Part shown: positions 1 through 13,200 of the stretch, piece by piece
Layout of the letters: every line of letters starts with the position of its first letter
How positions within the stretch are numbered: the stretch's first letter is position 1
Origin: Coffea arabica
Lineage: Eukaryota > Streptophyta > Magnoliopsida > Gentianales > Rubiaceae
Direction of reading: 5' to 3'
DNA length: 64,000 nucleotides
Assembly (NCBI RefSeq): GCF_036785885.1
Contig: NC_092323.1
Span: 28,776,501 to 28,840,500 of the forward strand
Position numbers and translations under genes: made by a program
Notes under the pieces: model-generated
Database searches by the model: none
What the model was told of the DNA's origin: nothing
The model's input: only the letters and a program-made list of their open reading frames with translations

Positions 1-857
1 AATACAGTGAGTGAGCATCAATAGACGGACGAGGAACCGTACAATCCAGGCTATACCTCGTCATAGTCTTCAATCAGTAGACGAAAGAAGAAAGATTTCT
101 CAATAATGGAGAATTTCAAGCAATAATGTCTGTTTTGGTGCACACTGGGCCGAAAAACATCTCAGTCAGAATTGCTCCATATCATTTGAAGAGCCATGAC
201 TTGGCTCGGGTTCCAATTAGCATAATTTAATGTCTCCTTCAAAGGTAGTTCAATTTGTCAGAGACACAAATAATCTGCCTAATGGCCGCTCATTCAATAT
301 AACCACGAAGTTTTGGATCTTCCAACCAGAAGGCAGTGAAAGGTGTTTTTGTAGCAGCAGGGGCAGCGATTAATGAAAGGGTACACGCAATTCTGGATTA
401 TCAACTGCGTTTCACCACCAAAAACCAACCTCTCCTCCACGGCCTTGCAATCCTGATAATCATTCAAACTCTGGATCCATCCTTTTCAAAAAGCTCATTG
501 CATTGCTCGCTATTGCGTCCGCACAAGTAATTACGAATGGAGGCAATTTGCTATTTCCACGTTACAGCGGAATACAACTTCCCACGTTGACTTCTTTCGC
601 TACATTACTAACAGACAGCCAATCGATTTGGTTTACATCAAATTTTAGAATCAGCTAAAACGGAAGCGTAAATTGGAAAACCATTCACGTCTCTAAATGA
701 GCACTAGCCAAGTTCAAAAGCGTACATAATTTTTAAGGTCTCAAAGGCCGAATATTATCCTATACCAAACTGGGCTGCTGAACATGGCTTTGATGATCTC
801 CCTTGCATAACATACGAGCTTTGACGCTCTTAAGATTACAATCATATTCTGGAATGA
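1..857. other. 3' flank of SmD3, no gene seen
   Basis: No convincing exon chain was found on either strand. Short open frames occur, but none has a recognisable motif or a supporting splice pattern. The minus strand here would hold the 3' UTR and downstream flank of the SmD3 gene. Confidence 0.5.
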
Positions 858-2806
858 TCACCTCCTTACAGGTGGCACAACACCCCTGCCAGGTGGAGCT
901 CCACGACCAGCAGCCTGAGCCTGCATAAACGGATGGCACAGTCAGGCAAACTTCACTCCACAAAACTTAATTTGTAACTATCTATTTCTCCAACCTAATC
1001 ATTTTACATGCTCCGTAAAACTACATTCTCATCGTTTTACAGTATTTGTTAGATCCTAGTTCTAGAGTGGCCATCCAGCATTGCCTTTTCTTGACAAGAG
1101 ATCATAATGCATTTCAGAGCTTACAGTACAGAAATGGAGTGTCATTCCTAACTTTTAGATTTAAATAAATGATCTTGGAGTATAAGATGCAAAAGTCACG
1201 AAATAGATCTTACCCTGGCTCTCATGGCCACAGCACATCCCCGTCCAACGCCAAGTGCTGAACCCTTGCCCTTCAAAAGATAATATAAAAAGCGTAAGCA
1301 AAGCTGTGATGGTCACAAATACACTCTAATACACATGGGCAAACTGGGAAAGCACCTTGATTCTAGCTTCTAGACGTTTGAACATTGGAGCATTCTTAAG
1401 CATATCTGGAATCACCATAAACCTGATAAAAATTTGTTTTACTCGTGATCAGAACTCAGAAAGCAGTTGAGAGAATCAGAAAACATTTTATATTACACTT
1501 TCTATACCTGACTTTGCTTCCTCGAATGAAAACATGCTCCAGTTGTGATACCTTGCCATCCTGTAAAGAAACAGACCAAAATTAGTCTTCCACAAGACTA
1601 AAAAACGCCAAAAGGGCACAACATAACATCTTAATCCAATGAAACTCTCTCTAATAGGCAGTCAAAAACAACTGAAATCTTGAAGCTAATTTGCTTCAGT
1701 TCAGAGGTTTAAAAAAGAAGATATCAGGATTGAGGCGGCTAAAGATGTAAATCATATCAGTGCTTCAAAGATCCTTGCAAGGATAAGAGACCGTTCAGAA
1801 TCTATCAAAAATTCAAAAAGAGATCTTATATTCTGTAGCCATTGGTGTAGAAGAAATTATATGGCACTGGAAATAATTGCTCATGAATGTCAAAAATGAC
1901 AGGTCCAAATTCAATGAAATTATCAAGGGAATACTCTTAAAACCAGCTGTCAGTTAAAATAAGTACGATAAATGAGCATCCACAGGTCAAAAAGTTCCTT
2001 ACAACCCCAACCCCAACTAGTCCGACACACTGTGAACTCTAAAGCATGTGTGCAGAAGACACTTAATTTGTTGTAAAATCTGAGACGTGCATCTGACACC
2101 TAAAGGACACGTCATAAAATAAGATGCTTAATTCTATAATAAAAACACATATTAAAGACCTTACCCACAACAACAAAAAAAATACACATTAAAGAACGGT
2201 TTTGCATGTAAGATCAAAGAATTTTAAAAAAGCAAATACACGACTAGGAATTTAGTTGGATAGAATTCTGTTATTTGAGAACATATTGCCAATAATAGTT
2301 TAAAAATACTTATGCCACAAACATGAAATTCTTACTAGGAAAACCTATATACATCATTTATGAGCACAAATACAACAGACTGTCCACGTGTTCTGAATAG
2401 CATTCACCACCCAACCCATGTTACCTCCTTAAAGAGTGAATAGATTTCAGTTCCAATTTACTAACATCCCATATTTTCAATTTTCCTGCCACAGAAAATC
2501 ATCGTAGGCTTCCGCCCATCATGCATTGGAATCAAAGTGAAAGAAAAAGGTCATTAAGAAGCTCGAAAGCAGCATAAAGAAACTTGAAACAGAAAAGCAC
2601 TTTCACAATTCTTAATGAAGGGCAGAATAACATTGGAACGAGAGTACCTTAGCTGTGAAAGTGATGTTCTCGAGCTGGCAATTCCAATTGTCTTCGCATT
2701 CAACCATGCTGCCTCTGTAGAGCTCTCCGCTCTTCAGCTCTACGCTCACGATGTGTCCTGTGGCTTCGTGTAGAAGCTTCACTGGTATTCCTAAGCTACG
2801 ACTCAT
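858..2806 (-). CDS. SmD3: Small nuclear ribonucleoprotein SmD3, five exons
   Basis: Core Sm protein of the spliceosomal U1, U2, U4 and U5 snRNPs. It binds the snRNA Sm site in the heptameric ring next to SmB. Exons, all with GT/AG borders, are 2648-2806, 1508-1560, 1356-1422, 1214-1270 and 858-920. They join in frame to 132 codons, close to the usual plant and animal length (about 126-131). Residues 1-53 ([15 protein letters not shown]..., [25 protein letters not shown]) carry Sm motif 1. Residues 54-93 ([19 protein letters not shown]...) carry Sm motif 2. The tail is Gly/Arg-rich and ends [10 protein letters not shown], as in SmD3. The start is the only ATG that gives the conserved N-terminus. 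No frameshift or stop was found, so the coding part looks functional. The oddity is a solo LTR inserted 7 bp before the ATG. Confidence 0.96.
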
Positions 2807-2808
2807 TG

Positions 2809-5189
2809 CTATTTGTGACGCCCCGAAAAAAAAATGAGTTTGAGAACCCGGAAATTTTCTAATTTTCTAGGGTTTATTTTATTTAATCGTCCGCCTTTTC
2901 TACATTTTCTTGATTAGAAAAATTCCCCAGATAAAGTTTATGAGCAAATATAGTTTTTAGATGATTTTTCTAGTATCGAATAGATTTTGAGAAATTAAAA
3001 GCGTATTTTGGACGTGGGACCCGCTAGTGCGGTAAATGCATTATATTTTTGACAACTTGTTGGAATTTTGTATTAAGTGATATTAGTTTACAATGTGTTA
3101 AGATATTTGTCTTGGAGAGACAAAAAGATAAGTTTTAAACCTAAAGGTGACAAGTGTCACCATTGTATTGGAAATAGCTTAAGAGTTACTATTCACTTTT
3201 TTTTACTTTTGACCCATTTGAGTTAAATATCTTCAAAAATCACTAAAAATTCACCATTTCTTACCCTTGGATGGCCGGCCCTCTTAGCTCAAGAAGGAAG
3301 AAAGTTTCTTCAACATTTCAAGCTTCCAACTAGCTTAATCTTCCAAAATCAATCGCATAAATTAGTTTTTACTCCATACAATCTTGCCTTTTTGTGTTAG
3401 TGGTGAGTTTGGTGAAGTTTTTGGAAGAGCTAAGGTGGTCTATAACTCCTTTTCTCTTGTTTCCTAGGTAAGTGATGGTTGAACATCCTACACACCTAAT
3501 GATGCTTAAGTGATGCTTAATAGTAGCTAAAGTGATGGATTATGTGAATTAATTCTTGATTTGAAGTGATTTGGTGAAGTTTTTATATTTATGAGGAATT
3601 TTCTGGTTTAATATGAATGAGATGTTGTGGTCATCTATGATGGCTGTTAATGAGTGGAAATGACTCATGTGGGTGTGAATTGGTGATAATAGCAACCAAT
3701 TTTGGGTTTGGAAGAAATTCTGGAAAATTAGGGTTCTTGAAGCTACATTCTGTCCGAAATTTTAGGTCATAGATAGAGGCCGAATTGGCCTTAGCTCAAA
3801 ACATGAAAGTTGTAGGGAATGACATTTTAGAGGTGCCTACAAAATTTCAGGTCAATTGGAGTAGTGTCGAATGAGATAAGCCGAATTTACTGTTGCTGTT
3901 CTGGGTTCATCAGGATGTAAGAACTGCGTCTGAAATGGGTTGTTTTGACTGGAATTGTTTTGGATTTGGGTGTTCAGGTCTTCTGATGAAATGTAACTTG
4001 ATGTCCTAGGTACTATATGCCTTTGGAATTTCTACATTTGGACCTGTTTAGACTGAGTTGTACTGATTACAGCATAGTGTAATTTGTAAACCTGCAATTA
4101 CGGTTCTGGTTTGGTATTTGGCATATATGACTTAGTTGTGCTGGGATTTGGACTGAGTAACCTTCTACATTGTTGTAGCCCTGGTTCTTAGCTTCGAAAC
4201 GGTGGATTTTGCACCTTCATCCGACCATCGTAGTGCTTTTGGTGCCATTACCGCAAAAGGACGACAAAACTGTTTTCTGGTTTTGAGCAATTGTGGTTAA
4301 TTGCTATGTGATTGGGTTTGATTGTAGGATGGTAAGGATGAATTTATGGGGAAATGCTGTCCGATTTTTAATAGCGTTGGTTACCTTAAGTTTCCAGTGA
4401 AAGGCTTGGACTTGAATGATGGAATTGGCTATATTGAACAAGGATTATGAGCCGTGGAGGTGAGTGACCCTAAACTATTTCCAAAGTACTTGTGAAATGT
4501 TTCTTGCATTAATTATTCGATTGCATATCATGCGTGCTTGCATGTGAATTCATGACATGATTTGGCTTCAATGAGTTTTGGGAAAGTCTTGTGCTGGACA
4601 CCAACGTATCCACCTTGTTATGGTTCATGTTCATGGTTATCTGGAGCACCGATGTTGCTCCCACTTTCGTGAGTTCGTGAGTTAATGTTAAATGAAATAT
4701 TTGAGCGTTGGGTGTTCAAGTGCTATGATTTCACCGGCTCATGAGAGCACTAAACGGACATTTGATCTCTGAATCATGACATCATCGAAATCATCGAAAT
4801 GCAACATTGTGAAATATATTTGCTTAATGATTTTGCTGGTTACTCGCTGAGCTTCTAGCTCACCCCAAAACTATTTTATTCCCCTCCACAGGGCTCAAGG
4901 CGAAGGCAGGACTTGTTGTGCTTATTCACGTGAATGGATGGCCTATATTTGTACAATTTGGATTTGGAATCATTTTATGTATAGTTGGGAATTGTTTCCG
5001 CTGCATTTGTGACATGTAATTATTGGAGACTTGGATGTATATTTGTGGACCATTTGATGTATATTTGAGATTTATTCTTGTAATTCATTTGAGGACTTTA
5101 GTGAACGACTGAGTCCCGGCGAGAGTCGGGCAGGCGGCCCGCCGAACCCTCTGGTTCGCCTTAGGGGAAGGTGGGGTCGTCACACTATT
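2809..5189 (+). mobile_element. Solo LTR 1 (2814-5184) with CTATT target duplication, in the SmD3 5' region
   Basis: The element begins TGTGACG and ends CGTCACA. It is flanked by perfect 5-bp repeats CTATT at 2809-2813 and 5185-5189. TG...CA ends plus a 5-bp duplication are the signature of an LTR retrotransposon. Only one unit and no internal domain are present, so it reads as a solo LTR of 2,371 bp. Its last 80 bp (a pyrimidine/purine block ending in GGTTCGCCTTAGGGGAAGG) recur at the ends of the elements at 10762-15324 and, inverted, 25914-30157. Long LTRs of this kind occur in Ty3/gypsy Tekay/Del-type elements; that family assignment is an inference. The strand given is relative to the other two copies only. 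Confidence 0.85.
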
Positions 5190-5745
5190 GCTATTTCCTG
5201 CTATGCTCCCTACGCAAAACCCTAAACCCAAAGTCCAGCAAGAAAACTACCAAAAATTAATTAGCAGTAACTGTATACCAGTAAATCCAGCACAAAGCTT
5301 CGAAAAAAATTTTAAAAAATTGTAGACAAACGTAAAAATAAAAATGCACAATATATTCTAAGAATTATAGCCAAAAAACACAGATACATACAAGAGATTG
5401 AAATTTGTGAGATTAAAAGTAAATAAATAAATACAAGGCGAGAAGAGAGATAAAGTAAACCTCGCCGGATAAAGAGGTAGAGAAGTATATCCTCGCCGTT
5501 GGCTGCCGCCGGAAGATGCTGCGTTGCGGTTCAGCTAAGAGAACTGTCTCTTCACCTAGGGGCGACGAGAGAGGGAAAGTTAATAGGGTGGCCTCGTACA
5601 AGTGAGATCCGCTATATCAAGATCCGGACCTATATTTACGATTTGACCTGCCCATGTTTCCTAATCCTAATCTTTTCCTAATTTCTTATTGCCCGGGCCC
5701 TTGGGCCTTGGACTTTTACTTGGTTGTAGACCATTACTAGGAGGA
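5190..5745 (-). promoter_or_regulatory. SmD3 leader exon, leader intron and promoter
   Basis: Read on the minus strand this runs from promoter (about 5745) to leader end (about 5190). Near 5690-5720 are clustered GGCCCA/GGGCCC motifs (site II-like), and at about 5215-5230 a telo-box-like AGGGTTT. Both are common in promoters of plant housekeeping and ribonucleoprotein genes. A GC-richer leader exon (about 5463-5620) is followed by an AT-rich stretch that looks like a leader intron. Exact transcription start and splice sites are inferred. About 530 bp of this block (5212-5740) recurs, inverted, upstream of both MSRA5 copies. Confidence 0.7.
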
Positions 5746-8700
5746 GAACACCGCGCTTTTCAAGCTTGCACAGAAACGTCCAATTATTCAAATTGAGCTA
5801 TTAAATATAAAAAACTACATAAAGGTGCACCAAAATCTTTGTAGTTATTTTTTGTAATTTTATTAAGCATGAAGAGAAAACACAATTTCAGCCTAGTTGC
5901 TGACGAGTTATTTTTTGTTTTGAGACTAATTGGACAGCAATGACAATGTCATTAGTTTGAAAATAATATATCACCGCATAATGCTGCCTTACATTTTCTA
6001 TGTACACCAAAAATGTCTTGCTCATGAACAAATTCAACAGGAATTTATGAACAACACGAAAATATGTTGGGGGAAAAATCTATATAATTGTAAAATATAG
6101 TAATGGTTGCAGAATAGCAAGAGACATAGGACTCAAAGCAATAAAGATTGGAGAATTGTATATGCTTTCTTGTCTATGATAAGATAAACAAACCATTATC
6201 TCATACTCAAAATCTTCTCAACACATATGCCATTTAATTTTTGTGCCAGCAACTCTTAGCATCACAAAAAATAAACATAAAATCTTATAGACTAAAAAAG
6301 GAGAGGGAAGAGCACCCCAAAAATAAAAACTAAGTAAGATTAATTAAATAACAAAAATTTTATTGAGATTCAGCATTAGAGACTCAAATTATACATAATC
6401 TAAGCACAATAATAGTAGTAAGGTCCACAACCGCAATAGCATGGTAGTTCCATTTTTATTATTATTTTCAATCGAACCAAAATATGATAACTCAAGCCAA
6501 TCCCCTTGGTACAAATCAACAAAAATTTAATGAAAGAGCCAGACTCTTGGCAAAAGGACAAAAAGACAAGCAAGATTTATGCAAAGACATGAGCAAAACA
6601 ACATCAATTATACCCATTTTTTTTGTGACAAAACGGTGTCTTAGAGTTCAAACTATTGTTTTATCAAATGGAACAAAAAAGTAAGTTCACTACATTGACA
6701 AAATATACATCCAGTCTAACATGAAAACTTCATGAAGGAATGTCATTGAAGTTGGCAAAATCAAACTGCATCCCCAGTGGCACTGGTAAGCTTAAGAATC
6801 ATCGCCATCACAAAGATAAGCTTAAAAAATAGCTTCATTACCAGTGGCACTGGTAACTGACCAGGTTGGCATTACCAACCGAAATAATTTAAAGAAAAGG
6901 CAAACTACAAATTGCCTAAGAAAACTAACTAATTTATTTTCCTTGTCAATATTGAGTTCATAAAACAAAAGAAAAGTAAATCTTACAACCCATCAATAAG
7001 ATTGACAAATAACCAAATCTAAAAAACAAAAACAAGGCTAATATCTCTAGACAAAAGGAATGAGCAAAATTACAAGTTGAACAGCAAATGTACAATGAAT
7101 AATATGGCCAAGTTGAATTCTGCAAAGAAGAAATTGAATTTTAGTTCCTGGTTGTGTATGATTCCCAAAAGAAAAACTCTAAACAGTAAAAATGGAATAA
7201 GTAAAGCAAGACAGTAAAAGAAAATAAATTTGGATCTAAAGGAAATAGGATCCCATCACAAATTTTCATCTTCACTTTTCCAAAGACTAATAACAGGGTA
7301 AAGAGGGCTGAAAGTTACAGTAACTGCAGGGAGAGAAATCTGTTCACACAAAAAAAAAGAAATCTGTCCACACAAAAAAAAGGGCATTAAAACATACCGT
7401 CAAGGCTTAATGAAGAAAAGCACTCTTTTTTATTTTTTTTCCTTCATCTAACAAAGACTTAGAATAAACAACACTTATTAGAAAAAAAGGAAGAAAAAAT
7501 CTTGGATCTGCACTAAACAAATTAACATTTTTCTGTTCAAAAAAAGCCCCTAAATAATATTCACCTTGAGAAAACAAATTCCATAATCCTTTTCTCCGAT
7601 GGTGCAAATATTAATATCTCAGCCTGTAACAAACATATGTAATTTAGTAGAAAATAAAGACAGTTATAATTCTTATGTTACACCATGAAATCTAACATAG
7701 CCTATGTGAGATCACAAAAGGAAGTAAAACAATAGGATTGAAGCACTAAACACCTGAATGTTTTTTCAAAGTTTTACATCCAGATCACACTCAATGTAAT
7801 TAGTCATATCTATAGAAGGAAATTGACCATGAGAAAGTACCTTAAAGTAAATGCCTTTAACAATTACTAAGTCATTCAAGCCAAGTGTGTTTCTCATTTA
7901 GGTTTTAACTTCCTAAGAATGTCCAACATGACATTACCATGTGCTTTGAATGAAAGTCTTATGTACTTTATTCAGTAATGGACAAAGTCAAAAGGAACAT
8001 GTGGGGGTTCCAGTGGGTCCAAATAAAGAAATTGTGGTAATCAGGTATGAGCACCTTGATTACTAACTCAAATTATTACCCAGACAGTATTTTGAATATC
8101 CTATGTTTTTTTTCGACAAATCTATTACTGAAAAATGTTCATCTTTTATTTCAGATAAACCCTGATAAATTCACCTTCTTCATACAAAAGCAATAGCAAG
8201 ACAAAAAGAAAAAATTCAAAGGATTTGAGAGCTGAGAGATAGAAATCAAAAGAACAACGTTATTATTAGCCAAAAAAGAAAAAAAAAAGCTTCAAATGTA
8301 TATATCCTTAGAGAACAAAAAAGAATGAAAGTAGGTGTTGTCATCTTTCTTCGTGCAAGGACAATAACATAAAAATGCAAAATCAGATGAACAAAAAATC
8401 GGTGACACAACAATACTTTCCTGAGATGCAAAAGATTTAACGAACAAAGGTCTTATTAATTGGAAAAAAAAAACCATGGGTCATTAAATCTAATAAACAT
8501 AATCCACCAGTTGAAGAATGAGGGATAAATTACAAAAGGGACCAAAACTCTCAACTTTGGGCTAAATCTACCTCAATAGTACCTCAAAAATAAGCCAAAT
8601 ATTCAAAAAAAGAAAGCACAAAACAAACTTATTAACTTGACATTGAAATGTACCAAAACACAATTAAGTACAAGAGAAAGCAACAGACTTTTCTAATTTA

Positions 8701-9482
8701 TACAAAAAGATCAGCAACGAGATTTGTGCTGATGGCAATTCTAAAGGACATGAAAATCGGGATTGTCATCAAATACCCTCTCCTGCAACAAAAATTGGAA
8801 AAAAACTGTTTTATCATTTAAAATCAAAACATTTGAAGATGAGGGCATAAAAAATACTCAAAATAAGACTCACCTGAATAAAATTTTTACAAGCTCCAAA
8901 AACCTACCGCCATTCTTTAATAATCAACAGAAACTTAATCATTTTTTCATAATCAACAGTAACTTAATCGACAGAGATATCTACTAATTATTAGTATACA
9001 AGCACATCTATTTGACTAAGATATTTTTCTAAATAAAGTGTAACAGATTACCTGTCCAAAGCTGAACTATGCTAAAAGTCCAAAGCTTAGACTCACTGGC
9101 ACTAAACGAGCCATTACCCCTATAAAATTCACCCCGAAAAGTGAACAACAATAAATAGGAGGAAAAATAAGTTGTTCATATGCAAAATCGAAACAAATGA
9201 GAAAAAAAAAGGTTATAAAATGTTACACAAAAATAATCACCAAGTTTTTAGCCAAAAATATTGTGCTAAAATTTGAACAGACTATGAATCCAAAACAACC
9301 AAAAAATACACCAAGCAATTTTCCCATACATAATAGAAATCACACAAGTTTGTATAGGTGTCATAGAAGGCCAGAAAAAAGGACAAATAAGTAACATGAG
9401 AACTATTAAAAATGCGTGCAAAAAATAAAAAATGATAGTGAAAACCCGAGATCTGGAAGAATGAAACTCAAAGAAGCAAAAT
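5746..9482. other. AT-rich DNA with faint exon-like pieces on the minus strand
   Basis: No complete gene could be built. On the minus strand a few stretches look like exons with AG/GT borders. One starts at about 7620 and reads AEILIFAPSEKRIMEFVFS; another lies near 7400-7450. The latter resembles 17780-17860 in sequence, which suggests that this block and 15.8-21.4 kb are related copies of one split gene. Poly-A/T tracts are abundant, as in introns. Confidence 0.3.
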
Positions 9483-9814
9483 GACATACAATTTTTCTTG
9501 GTAATGATCTTCTTTTGACAGCCTCTGTCTCCTAAGAAAGCATGGACAGAAAATCAGGCATAGTACATGTGAAATTTTAGATGGTAAATAAGAGAAAACG
9601 TTGAGGAAAAAAATCAAGAAATATTGAAAGGAAATAAATCTAAGAGGCAATAAAGAACCTGAAGTCTGGAGTTAGATTCTTCAAACTTGTTTTTGGATTC
9701 AATTCTTTCAACCGTACTCTTTGTTCGGGAGAGCGAGAAGGGATCTGCGAGAGAGGCAGACGGCGGCCCTCTGGGATTTGGAGGAGAAGATGTTGCGATA
9801 GGGATTCTGGTCAC
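9483..9814 (-). pseudogene. Two exon-like segments of an unidentified minus-strand gene
   Basis: An open frame on the minus strand from 9814 reads TRIPIATSSPPNPRGPPSAS and continues to SNSRLQ, followed by a possible GT donor. A second piece ending near 9490 follows an AG acceptor and reads ETEAVKRRSLPRKI, followed by GTATGT, in the same phase. The Ser/Pro-rich start looks like the N-terminus of a nuclear protein. However, the frame opens without an ATG (GTG at 9814, TAG just upstream) and downstream exons cannot be followed. No family is recognised. It may be a decayed gene or the true 5' end of one whose later exons I cannot see. Confidence 0.3.
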
Positions 9815-10227
9815 TGCTACGTGGGTCTAGTAATTGGGATAGGTAGATAAGGAGGTGAAATCTCATTTTTGTCCTCAGTTCAATTCACCAACTCAATAAA
9901 TTGCAGGAGGACTACCATCAATTGGTGAATGAGAATGCGCCATATCAGCTATTGAATCTCAATTGAAACTTCTTGCATTCCCGCATAGACTAGGTACTAG
10001 GAGGGGATCGCGGTGTGAAATTAATAGGTAGCATGCCCAGCGTAAAGCCCATTGTAATAGTTTTTTTTAAAACAAAATAGATAATTCATAATTAGGAGTA
10101 ATGACTAAAATAAGTTATTAAACTATATTGGCCGAATATGTTGAGTCAAGGCCAAGTATATTAATAAACAATACAGTTAAAAAAAAACTTCTATAAATTA
10201 TTACAAGTTGTATGCATAATTGGATAC
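9815..10227. other. Intergenic, nothing recognised
   Basis: AT-rich sequence without open frames of note. It may contain the promoter of the minus-strand exon-like segments at 9483-9814. Confidence 0.4.
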
Positions 10228-13200
10228 TAAGGGGCCGCTTGGTTAGCGGGTATGGGAATCACAAAATGGAATAAATCCCTTATCACTTGCTTGGGTTATA
10301 CCTATTGGAATGTAATTTTTGGAATCATTCCCAAAATATTGGACTTCTCCCATTCCTGACCAAGTTGGGAGGTTTTGTGAAACCCCACGTTTGATTCCAA
10401 AGCTAATTTTTTTTTTATTTCATCTCACTCATTGCTTCACCATCTCTCTTCTTTTTTCATCACATTTTCCTATTTGCTTCCTTCCCCATATCAGACCGGC
10501 CTTTCCCTTTCCTCTATCCCACTTATTCCAATCTTCTAATTTCTCTCCTACCGGTGTAGCAGGCCTCTTTTTTTCCAATCTTCCATAGCTGACGACGGCT
10601 CTGTGCTGCAAATGTGAGAGTAATTTTTGTTGGCCAAAGAATCTCATCTTGATTGGTTGCTGACGGCTCTGTGCTGCAAAAACCCACAGCTGACGACGGC
10701 TCTGTGCTCTGTGCTGCAAATCTGAGTCTTTTTTGGGGGTTGTATGGCTGCAATGGAGGAGTGTGAGATCCCGAAATTTATTGGGTTTTTCATGATCTTG
10801 TTTTAGAATTGAAGGTATTATGTTTACTTGTTACTTGTTTCTTAACGACTTGTTCTGATGAATTGTAGCCTTTTGAATCTAGTTTCCAACACCATAAATC
10901 ATTCTCAATTTGAACTTGTATTGAGTGAGTGGTGGTCTGAGTTCGAAAGTGCAGCAAAGCTGCAAAAGTGGAAATCTTTCTTTTCTTGCTAGCCAAATGA
11001 TTAGGTTAGTTTTGGGATGTATTGTTTTGAAAATTTTGATGTCAAACACCCATCCAGTGCTCATCAAATGTTTATAGACCCTTCGTTTCAAAGATGGAGT
11101 GGATTGGGGTTGGTTTTAGTGGACAAAACTTTTGGAAAAGAAGGAGAACTAAGGTTGGCACTTACTTTAAAAATTTTCCCAAACTTTGGTCATTTCATTA
11201 AATGATTTTCCATGGGATTTGTTACGTGAAATTGGATAGAGAAGTAGTTCTCATATGGAAGTTTAAGTGTACCAAATTTGGTGTAATTTCAATGCCATTT
11301 CGATATCCAAATGATGCCCCAAAGATTGCTTGGCAAATCTGGAACTTCACTGTTCTAGTGGTGAAATTTAACCAACTTTAGACTGTGACATCTTCTTACT
11401 AAAAACTCCAAATTTAGTTCCATTTATTGTGTTTGAAACCTTGTTTGGAACTCTTATTGTGTTACGAATTTCAAAGGCTAGTTCACTTTTTGTGAATTTT
11501 GCCTAATTTCCAAAGATTGCCGAAAAACAAGACTGAATCTGCCTCGCTTGCTCAGATCAGCCACTTTGGGCTGAAAAAACGAATGCCTTCAGTTTAGAAT
11601 CTTGGAAAAATGTCTTCTAGAAAATTTTAGTACTTTGAACCTAATTTCCAACGGTGTAAATTTTTCCATTTTTGGACGTGTCAAACTCAAGATTCGATTT
11701 TCCAAAGATCATCATGCAAAGCTGAAATTTCCCAATTTCTTATGAAATGAGTTTTTAAGAACTCGTTACTCTTTCTTTTACACTCAATTTCATGGATGTA
11801 CTTGGATGTACTATTTTAAATAACTTGGATGTACCCTATATTAGTGTTGGATCAACCTTTATAGAAATGAAAACTAGAATAAGAAATTAGTAGGAATATA
11901 ACATGAGAATATAGAAGTGAGGGGTAATTGTTAGAATAACTCTTGACCAACCTTGACCAAGACTAGAGTTATGTCTATCCAGTTGAAGTTTCATGCAGCT
12001 TTATTCCTCATTCTTTTTCTCTTGCTTTGGTCGGTTCTAGAGAGAGGGGAGGTGAGAGATATTTCTTCTTCATTTTTCCAGCCAAGAGAGTAGGAAAAGT
12101 CAAGGAAAGCTGCAGGAATTTTTTTCCCTTGTCCTACTCCAATTTCCCAATCGTGAGAGATATACTTCTCCATTGCCTCCATTTTTGACCAAGTCCAAGT
12201 AGCATGCAAGTTGACTAAGCCAAATTTACCTCCTCTTGTTTCTTTTCTTCAGCTCAACCACCGAGAGAAAGAAAAACAATGACAAACAAGACTGGTCACT
12301 TGTTTTGTCTCACTTTAGCCGAGAGAGAGTAGAGAGAGTTGAGAGGAAAAATTTGTGCCATGCTTCAACCTTCCAGCCGAGAGGAACTTGAGAGAAGAAT
12401 AAAGAAATTTCTCTTGTTTTGCTTCCACTTCAGCCAAGAGGAACCAGAGAGAGAACACTTAAAGGAAGCTTGTGTCTTACTTCCATTTCCAGCTTGCTTG
12501 ATCGGGTAGAAGGACCAAAACAGGGGAGTTAACTTCTAGCTTGTGTCAAAGGTAACATGACTTGGAATTTCAATTTCTTTCACATACCTTAGAGGGCTTT
12601 TGATGTATGTTTGGTTGAGGTTGGATTGAGGTAGAAACAGGTTGTAGAGACTTGCTTTATTGCTGGAAATTTTCCAGCTTGGATTGAACTAGGAATAACC
12701 ATTTGTTTTCTAGATTTTGGCTCTTGTTTTGCTGCAAGTTACTAGGGAATCCTTGAATCCCTTTTGATAGATGAAGCTTGGTGTAAATATAGCATCCACG
12801 TGAGCTAGTGGTTGCTAAAATGAAATTTCCAGATTTGACCGAGGGAGAAACATGAGCTCAATTTACAGCTTTTCTTGTGAAATTTTGAGGAGTTTCCACT
12901 AGGAAGTTTTGCTATAAATGTTATATTTCTTGTTTCGTATGATATATAGCATGTTGTCTTTGATCTTGGTAGAAAATTGCTGGCTTAGATGTGAGATTGG
13001 CAGCAATAAAGTTGAAGTAACTCTTGTGAAAGCTTGAAATTGTCCGAAGTGGGAGAGAGGAAGAGTTGAGCTTCACCTTTGGTTTTTGTTGAAATTTGAT
13101 GCTTAAATTATGTTAAAGTTGCTGATATGAATGTCATACTTAAGTGTATGAGTGGTTTGAATAAAATTTTTGTGGTTTTAAAAGAGAAAAGGAGTTTTTC

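Noticed and set aside
760-963. Minus-strand 67-residue frame
   Set aside because: It overlaps the last SmD3 exon in a different frame, and splice evidence supports the SmD3 reading.
10319-10753. Overlapping frames of about 75-95 residues in the PIF-like element
   Set aside because: Low-complexity frames produced by the internal GACGGCTCTGTGCTGCAAA repeats, present on both strands.
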